Assembly: GCA_947036475.1 (NCBI GenBank) | Contig: CAMQRG010000064.1 | Location: forward strand, 1-9,735 | Source of the DNA: an uncultured Clostridia bacterium | GTDB taxonomy: Bacteria; Bacillota; Clostridia; Lachnospirales; Anaerotignaceae | DNA: 9,735 nucleotides | Direction: 5' to 3' | Shown: positions 5,396 through 9,735 of the stretch, piece by piece | Position numbering within the stretch: position 1 is the first letter of the stretch | Layout of the letters: every line of letters begins with the position of its first letter | Made by a program: the position numbers and the translations under genes | The notes under the pieces: model-generated | Told to the model about the DNA's origin: nothing | The model's database searches: none | What the model saw: the letters and a program-made list of their open reading frames with translations, nothing else

Positions 5396-8107
5396 TCATT
5401 GGATACCAAATTCCCCGCCGCCCCAAATTTCATTTTCGGGGATATAATCCTCAAAATTATCCTCCGGTTCATTTGGCATATCGGGAATCTGTTCCTCCGG
5501 CGGCACCGTAGGCCCTTCTGGATAAGTCGGGTCCACATACGGCGGCTGCTGCGGGTAATCCGGCTGTGTCGGCGTATGGCTCATGTCACAGACTGCATTC
5601 ACGTCAATATCCATTCTGCCCTCTGTCGATTTGCCCAATATCGAACCACCGTCGGAAACTGCCAGTACAACAGACATCTTGCAGTCCTCAGGGCAGGCAG
5701 GCGCGGCAATCTTGCCGGATTCCGTACATACTGTAAACGCCTTATGCAGATTGCAGGCACCGCCAATGTTGAAATCGGAAGCCGCAAGGTCGCTGTGTGT
5801 GCCAAAACCATAATAATCCTGACTGCAAAGCTCAGTCGGTGCAAGCCCTGTCGCACTGCAATAAGTCTGCGTCACAATTCCATCAGGACGTGCCATGATT
5901 TCTTTGTCCGTCAGTCCCTGCTCCTGATGTATCTTCTGCATAACTGTGCGCCAGATCTGCAAATGCGCACTGCCGCTGGCAATGGTTTTCGCCGTATCAT
6001 ACCCCATCCAGATACCTCCGGTGTAATACGGTGTATATCCGTAGAACGTCAAGTCCTTCGTATCGTTCGTTGTACCCGTCTTACCTGCTACGGTCATGCC
6101 GCTGATTCTTGCCTGACCGCCCGTACCGCGGGTAATAACATCTTTCATCATATCCGTCAGCATATATGCCGTTGTGGGTTTCAGAACCTGATGCGTTTCC
6201 GCATCCTCCGCGCTCAAAAGCACATTGCCCTCATGGTCATAAACCACAGAATAGAATATCGGCTGGCGGTACGTGCCGCCGTTAGCCATACTTGCGTATG
6301 CCGCTGTCATTTCCAGTGTGGAAACGCCCGTTGTCAAACCGCCCAGCGCAGTCGTTGCGGCTTTATCCTTATCCGTAATCGTTGTAAAACCAAATTTCAG
6401 CAGATAATCATACGATACTTCCGCCGTAACCATCATAAACGCTTTGACCGCCAGCACGTTCATGGAATGCCAGATACCTCTGCGCACTGTCGTGGGGCCG
6501 ATATATTTGCCGTCCCAGTTCTTGGGCGACCAGCTGCCATAGGTAACTGGTTCATCCATGATGGTGGAGCCGGGCATCAAAAGCCCTGTATCTATCGCCG
6601 GGGCATAAGCCGCCAGCGGCTTCATAGCCGAGCCCTGCTGACGCAGAGCCTGTGTTGCCCTGTTGAAAACAGAATCACCGGGCTTTTCACCGCGTCCGCC
6701 GACCAATGCTTTCAATTCGCCGTTATGCTGGTCCATAATTACCATTGCCGCCTGCAGAGACTTGGAAACCGTCACCTTATCCAGCACAAGCGTATGCGTG
6801 CTGTCCAGCAGTTCCGCTTTTACACTTTCCACAAACGCGTCAACTTCGTCTTCGCTGTGTACCGTCGCCTTGCGTTCATAATGCGACTGGTTGCTGTTCT
6901 CGTCCGGGTTCGACGTATCCTGCACAGAAATCAAATACGTCACGTCCAGAGTACCGTCACTGGGCGGGAACAGGCTGTCATCTTTCATCGCCGCCTCCAT
7001 GATTTCCTGCATACGGGAATCCACTGTCAGATGGATTTGCAGGCCGCCGCTGTAAATCATGTTATATGCCTGCGCGCGGTTATAAGAGCGTTTTTCTATC
7101 AAGTCCTGTGCAATCTGGTCAATCGCCGCCTCCACAAAATAACTGTGCTTGGCGTTGCCGCTCTCCTCTGATGAGGTATCCTTACAGACCAGATGCCCGA
7201 AAATATCTTCTGCTACAGCTTCGTTGTACTGCTCCGCTGTGATATATTCCAGATCCTTCATTTTGCTCAGTACCGTCAGCTGACGTTTCCGGCTTTCTTC
7301 CTGATTTGCGTCCGGCGCGTAAACGCTGGGATTTTTTGTAATCCCCGCAATCATCGCAGATTCCGCCAATGTCAGTTCTCCGGCATGCTTGCCAAAATAA
7401 TACAGAGAAGCCGCTTCCACGCCATGCAGACCATGATGCAGACTTATCGTATTCAAATATAATTCCAAAATATATTTTTTCGCTGCTTCTTTGGAGCCAA
7501 GCTGTTTTTCCAGCGCCTTTTCCAGCGAAACCGCCAGATACTGTTCCTTTATTTTACGTTCAATCTTCTTTTCACTGCTCAGCACTTCATTTTTCAAAAG
7601 CTGCTGCGTAATCGTACTTGCGCCCTGAGAAAACGAAATCTTTTTCGACGCAACAGAATCCACAACATTCTGCTTCATCGCACGCATAATGCCGCGCATG
7701 TCAATGCCGTTATGCTTGTAGAATCTTTCGTCCTCTATGGCAACGACCGCATTCTGCAGATTTGACGTAATGCCTGACAGCTTTACATATTCACGGTTTT
7801 CCGTACCATGCAGCTTGTCGATGGTGTTGCCTGCCCCGTCAAATATGATTGAGGTATACGATTCCGGCACGATGTCAGACGTATTGAGCATATCTGTGCT
7901 TTGCAGAATACCGAATACCGTACCCAGCCCTGCGCCCGCCACTGCAAAAACGACAATGACGCCCGTAACAAGCAGCACCTTGGCGATTGAGCCCAGCACG
8001 CTTTTTTTCTTACGCCTGCGCCTTCGCTTTCCTTTCTGGTTATGGGGGCGGCTGTCCCGTTCGGGAGGCTTATTTGCCGGCCGCCTCGTGTTTTGTGTTT
8101 CGTCCAT
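5396..8107 (-). CDS. Class A penicillin-binding protein (PBP1A-like glycosyltransferase/transpeptidase)
   Basis: This bifunctional enzyme polymerises lipid II and cross-links peptidoglycan on the outer face of the membrane. From the ATG at 8107 it has 903 residues. In order: a charged cytoplasmic N-terminus ending in a run of Arg/Lys (25-35); one membrane anchor (about 36-67); the GT51 domain with EDERFYKHNGID (catalytic Glu about 125), QGASTITQQ (161-169), RKIKE (184-188) and ILELYLN; then a penicillin-binding transpeptidase with S493-A-M-K496, S548-M-N550 and K676-T-G678. All three active-site motifs are intact. After it come two C-x10-C units (C750/C761 and C794/C805) with further cysteines C785 and C809, and a Pro/Asp/Glu-rich tail from about 843. 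AAGGGGGT lies 10 bases before the ATG. An in-frame TTG at 8131 is excluded because it abuts the -10 box. It is divergent from yunB. Confidence 0.95.
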   Translation of the reverse strand: MDETQNTRRPANKPPERDSRPHNQKGKRRRRRKKKSVLGSIAKVLLVTGVIVVFAVAGAGLGTVFGILQSTDMLNTSDIVPESYTSIIFDGAGNTIDKLHGTENREYVKLSGITSNLQNAVVAIEDERFYKHNGIDMRGIMRAMKQNVVDSVASKKISFSQGASTITQQLLKNEVLSSEKKIERKIKEQYLAVSLEKALEKQLGSKEAAKKYILELYLNTISLHHGLHGVEAASLYYFGKHAGELTLAESAMIAGITKNPSVYAPDANQEESRKRQLTVLSKMKDLEYITAEQYNEAVAEDIFGHLVCKDTSSEESGNAKHSYFVEAAIDQIAQDLIEKRSYNRAQAYNMIYSGGLQIHLTVDSRMQEIMEAAMKDDSLFPPSDGTLDVTYLISVQDTSNPDENSNQSHYERKATVHSEDEVDAFVESVKAELLDSTHTLVLDKVTVSKSLQAAMVIMDQHNGELKALVGGRGEKPGDSVFNRATQALRQQGSAMKPLAAYAPAIDTGLLMPGSTIMDEPVTYGSWSPKNWDGKYIGPTTVRRGIWHSMNVLAVKAFMMVTAEVSYDYLLKFGFTTITDKDKAATTALGGLTTGVSTLEMTAAYASMANGGTYRQPIFYSVVYDHEGNVLLSAEDAETHQVLKPTTAYMLTDMMKDVITRGTGGQARISGMTVAGKTGTTNDTKDLTFYGYTPYYTGGIWMGYDTAKTIASGSAHLQIWRTVMQKIHQEQGLTDKEIMARPDGIVTQTYCSATGLAPTELCSQDYYGFGTHSDLAASDFNIGGACNLHKAFTVCTESGKIAAPACPEDCKMSVVLAVSDGGSILGKSTEGRMDIDVNAVCDMSHTPTQPDYPQQPPYVDPTYPEGPTVPPEEQIPDMPNEPEDNFEDYIPENEIWGGGEFGIQ

Positions 8108-8117
8108 AATTCTACTT

Positions 8118-8125
8118 ACCCCCTT
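8118..8125 (-). promoter_or_regulatory. Ribosome-binding site fixing the PBP start
   Basis: AAGGGGGT on the minus strand ends 10 bases before the ATG at 8107. The in-frame TTG at 8131 lies upstream of this site and next to the -10 box, so it cannot be the start from the predicted promoter. Confidence 0.7.
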
Positions 8126-8134
8126 ATTCAAGTT

Positions 8135-8162
8135 ATTATAACAGAAATTCCCGTTAAATCAA
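8135..8162 (-). promoter_or_regulatory. Sigma-A promoter of the PBP gene
   Basis: On the minus strand TTGATT (8157-8162), a 16-base spacer and a perfect TATAAT (8135-8140), with TGT immediately before it, form a good extended -10 promoter. Transcription would start near 8128, giving a leader of about 20 bases that contains the ribosome-binding site. Confidence 0.75.
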
Positions 8163-8290
8163 AGCAATTTTCCTTTCATCTCTCTTACGGATTTTATAAG
8201 ATTTCCTTAAACCGTCTCAAAAACAAGCAGATAACGCATAGCTTACCGCCTAGAAGGTCTTAATTTTTCCGCCTGTTCATATCTTTTCTA

Positions 8291-8299
8291 AAGGAGGGG
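8291..8299 (+). promoter_or_regulatory. Ribosome-binding site deciding the yunB start
   Basis: AAGGAGGGG contains AGGAGG at 8292-8297. That is only two bases before the ATG at 8300 but eight before the ATG at 8306, so the second ATG is the likely start. Confidence 0.8.
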
Positions 8300-8305
8300 A
8301 TGGAT

Positions 8306-8977
8306 ATGCGCAGAAAATACGAAAAAAGCCGGCGAAGAAAATCCAGCATGCCATTCCTGCTCCTTTTGTTTTTTTGCGGGTTTCTGCTGACTCTGTTCTC
8401 CCTCTGGCAGCTGGAAAAAAAATTTATGCCGCCGCTTCGGGAAATTTCACATATGCAGTCCAAGGCAGTAGCCAACGAAATCATCGACCGCGCGGCAGAA
8501 AACGCCCTGCAGGAGCTCCAGCTTTCCGCCGAAAATCTCCTGATCCGCAGTGAAAGCGGCGGCGTATCCAGCTATGCGGCGGATACCACCCAAATCAACC
8601 GCTTCTGTACGCTTCTAAGCCGCAGTGCGTCCCAGTCGCTGGCAGCCCTGCCAAAAGAAGTCATACGGATTCCCATTGGCGCAGCAACGAATATTGCACG
8701 TCTTGCCAACAGCGGGCCAGAACTCACGTTTACGCTTCTGCCGCAGGGCATAGTGGACGTTGATTATGAAACCTCCTTTGAATCCGTTGGAATCAACCAA
8801 ATCAACTATAAAATCTGGATTACTATTTCCGTTGATATTAAAATCGTAAACCCGCTGTATCAGGAAACGCTTTCCATGCAGCGTAAATTTATGCTGGTAG
8901 ACCTGGTTTTCGGCGGAAAAGTTCCGGAGTATTATTTTCAAATGGGGCAAAGGGATGAATATGTATTGACAGAATGA
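8306..8977 (+). CDS. yunB: Sporulation protein YunB
   Basis: YunB is a small membrane-anchored protein known from B. subtilis as a member of the mother-cell sigma-E regulon; its biochemical role is not established. The 223 residues show a short Arg/Lys-rich N-terminus, one membrane segment (about 14-36, PFLLLLFFCGFLLTLFSLW) and a soluble domain. Family-like stretches include ANEIIDRAAENAL, the segment around VIRIPIGAATNIARLANSGP, and VDYETSFESVGINQINYKIW, which I recognise as YunB rather than generic. Length is close to the family norm. The start at 8306 rather than 8300 follows from ribosome-binding-site spacing and gives MRRKYEKS. It is divergently transcribed from the PBP gene. I could not place a convincing sigma-E promoter upstream. 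Its presence indicates a spore-forming lineage. Confidence 0.9.
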   Translation: MRRKYEKSRRRKSSMPFLLLLFFCGFLLTLFSLWQLEKKFMPPLREISHMQSKAVANEIIDRAAENALQELQLSAENLLIRSESGGVSSYAADTTQINRFCTLLSRSASQSLAALPKEVIRIPIGAATNIARLANSGPELTFTLLPQGIVDVDYETSFESVGINQINYKIWITISVDIKIVNPLYQETLSMQRKFMLVDLVFGGKVPEYYFQMGQRDEYVLTE

Positions 8978-8995
8978 ACAAACTGCTAGTAATAT
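8966..8995 (+). promoter_or_regulatory. Promoter inside the end of yunB for the downstream gene
   Basis: A perfect TTGACA (8966-8971), an 18-base spacer and TAATAT (8990-8995) overlap the last codons of yunB. Transcription would start near 9002, just before the hairpin at 9007-9038, so the downstream gene can probably be expressed independently of sporulation. Confidence 0.55.
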
Positions 8996-9006
8996 AACCA
9001 AAGAAG

Positions 9007-9038
9007 GTCTGGCAGGAATGGATACATTCCTGTCGGAC
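9007..9038 (+). other. 14-bp hairpin in the leader of the acidic protein gene
   Basis: GTCTGGCAGGAATG pairs along all 14 bases (two G-T pairs) with CATTCCTGTCGGAC around the loop GATA. No T-run follows on the plus strand, so it is not a standard terminator for yunB. It sits at the predicted 5' end of the downstream transcript and could protect that mRNA or regulate it. Confidence 0.75.
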
Positions 9039-9082
9039 AAAACTGCAAATTTCAACGAATACCAACTATGGAGGGAACAGAT

Positions 9083-9658
9083 ATGATAAGAACACTGAAA
9101 GATTTTTGGTACGAGCTTGGCACACTTTCCTATGACAGTGGAGATTATGCCCTGATCCGTTCCAAATTCAGAGACAATGAAATCGACGCATTTGTACAAT
9201 GCTTTCTGCCCGGTACAGAAATCCTTCGGGATGGCAAAGACGGCGCACCCGTCGCACTCAAGGGTGTCGCAGATGATAATAAGGGTATGACAGGCGATGA
9301 GGAAATTGATTTCCATGGCTATCAGCTTTTTGATTATTCTGATTCCGACGGCAAATGGGTTGTAATCACACTGCCTACATTGGACGCGTTAGAACAGCAC
9401 CTGACGGGCGAAGCGGGTGCGCTGAACTTTTACAGCACAGAAATGTATGTGTTTGAGGACGGCGTATTCAAGCCCTTCGAGATTATGTTCAACGGCGATA
9501 ATGATACCGTCGTGCCGATTGACAAAGACCAGATGGATTCCCCGCTGGATATCAAGGGAATGCAGGGACGCCTTTGGGTGCGCTGGATGGACCCTGAGGA
9601 GCTCAAGCCCCTGACCGATGAACAGGTGGAGGCCTATAAGCGTTCTATCGGCAGATAA
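9083..9658 (+). CDS. Acidic cytoplasmic protein of unknown function
   Basis: I do not recognise this family. The protein has 191 residues with no signal peptide or membrane segment, so it is probably cytoplasmic. It is strongly acidic: by hand count about 38 Asp/Glu against about 19 Lys/Arg. Asp/Gly-rich turns occur in several places (GVADDNKGMTGDEEIDFHG, 60-78; FDYSDSDGKW, 83-92; FNGDNDTVVPIDKDQMD). Aromatic residues are frequent and there is a single cysteine. The middle part alternates polar and hydrophobic residues in a way that suggests a mainly beta fold. The start at 9083 has GGAGG eight bases upstream; an in-frame ATG at 9068 overlaps that site and has none of its own. Codon use resembles the neighbours, so there is no sign of recent transfer. 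It follows yunB by 105 bases with its own probable promoter. No obvious terminator follows. Confidence 0.85.
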   Translation: MIRTLKDFWYELGTLSYDSGDYALIRSKFRDNEIDAFVQCFLPGTEILRDGKDGAPVALKGVADDNKGMTGDEEIDFHGYQLFDYSDSDGKWVVITLPTLDALEQHLTGEAGALNFYSTEMYVFEDGVFKPFEIMFNGDNDTVVPIDKDQMDSPLDIKGMQGRLWVRWMDPEELKPLTDEQVEAYKRSIGR

Positions 9659-9683
9659 TTTCTTTGTTTACTTTTAGCTTCTA

Positions 9684-9735
9684 GATAGTGTCTACACAAA
9701 ATGAATGGATTGTGATAAAATGGAAGTATCTTAAA
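9684..9735 (+). other. Contig end: possible edge of a mobile element or start of another transcription unit
   Basis: After the last gene there is no ORF. The string GATAGTGTCTACACAAAAT (9684-9702) resembles, from memory, IS256-type terminal repeats, which often contain ACACAAAA. A promoter-like TCTACA (9691-9696), 17 bases, then GATAAA (9714-9719) with TGT before it overlaps it. Assemblies often stop in repeats, which fits an insertion sequence here, but no transposase or second end is visible. Confidence 0.25.

Noticed and set aside
5281..5511. 76-codon plus-strand ORF with GGAGGAAAGA before its ATG, convergent with the PBP 3' end
   Set aside because: The ribosome-binding site is good, but the second half is antisense to the low-complexity PBP tail, the product is Pro/Tyr-rich without family resemblance, and I see no promoter. 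Conservation in relatives would change this view.
5336..7171. 611-codon plus-strand ORF antisense to the PBP gene
   Set aside because: It is opposite an intact class A PBP with all motifs, its translation is rich in Cys, His and Arg with no recognisable domain, and it lacks a ribosome-binding site. It is a by-product of codon bias in the real gene.
8237..8290. Sigma-E promoter for yunB (candidates CATAGCTT at 8237 and CATATCTT at 8278)
   Set aside because: The family is sigma-E controlled in B. subtilis, but neither candidate has a matching -35 at 14-15 bases, and the second would start transcription on top of the ribosome-binding site.
1..9735. tRNA, rRNA, CRISPR, phage or defence system
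   Set aside because: I found no regularly spaced repeats, no tRNA-like cloverleaf, no integrase or transposase coding sequence, and no gene cluster suggesting a defence or secretion system.

Overview
This window looks like the end of a contig from a spore-forming member of the Bacillota, most likely class Clostridia. The evidence is a YunB-type sporulation gene, a SpoVB/YtgP-type flippase, strong AGGAGG ribosome-binding sites, sigma-A promoters with TG-extended -10 boxes, and GC-rich intergenic repeats of a kind I associate with gut Clostridia. No species can be named from what is here.

Layout: bases 1-47 are not biological. They are the end of the Illumina P5 primer, an 8-base index and the Nextera read-1 adapter. 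Then, all on the minus strand: the 5' part of uvrC (48-693, cut by the contig end); a 257-base gap full of small hairpins; a MurJ/SpoVB-family flippase (951-2579); a second hairpin-rich gap sharing a repeat core with the first, in opposite orientation; typA/bipA (2815-4647) with its own promoter; a cold-shock protein gene (4879-5079) with strong promoter and strong intrinsic terminator; and a large bifunctional class A penicillin-binding protein (5396-8107). The plus strand starts divergently at about 8.3 kb with yunB (8306-8977), then an acidic protein of unknown function (9083-9658) that appears to have its own promoter and a hairpin at the 5' end of its leader. The last ~50 bases may be the edge of another element, possibly an insertion sequence.

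Functionally this is mostly housekeeping: cell-wall synthesis (lipid II flippase and class A PBP), ribosome-associated stress GTPase and cold-shock protein, DNA repair, and sporulation. I see no tRNA, rRNA, CRISPR array, intact mobile element or defence system. The points worth a second look are the adapter artefact that adds a false tail to UvrC, the inverted dispersed repeats, the paired cysteine motifs and proline-rich tail of the PBP, the dyad around the cold-shock promoter, and the unrecognised acidic protein with its structured leader.
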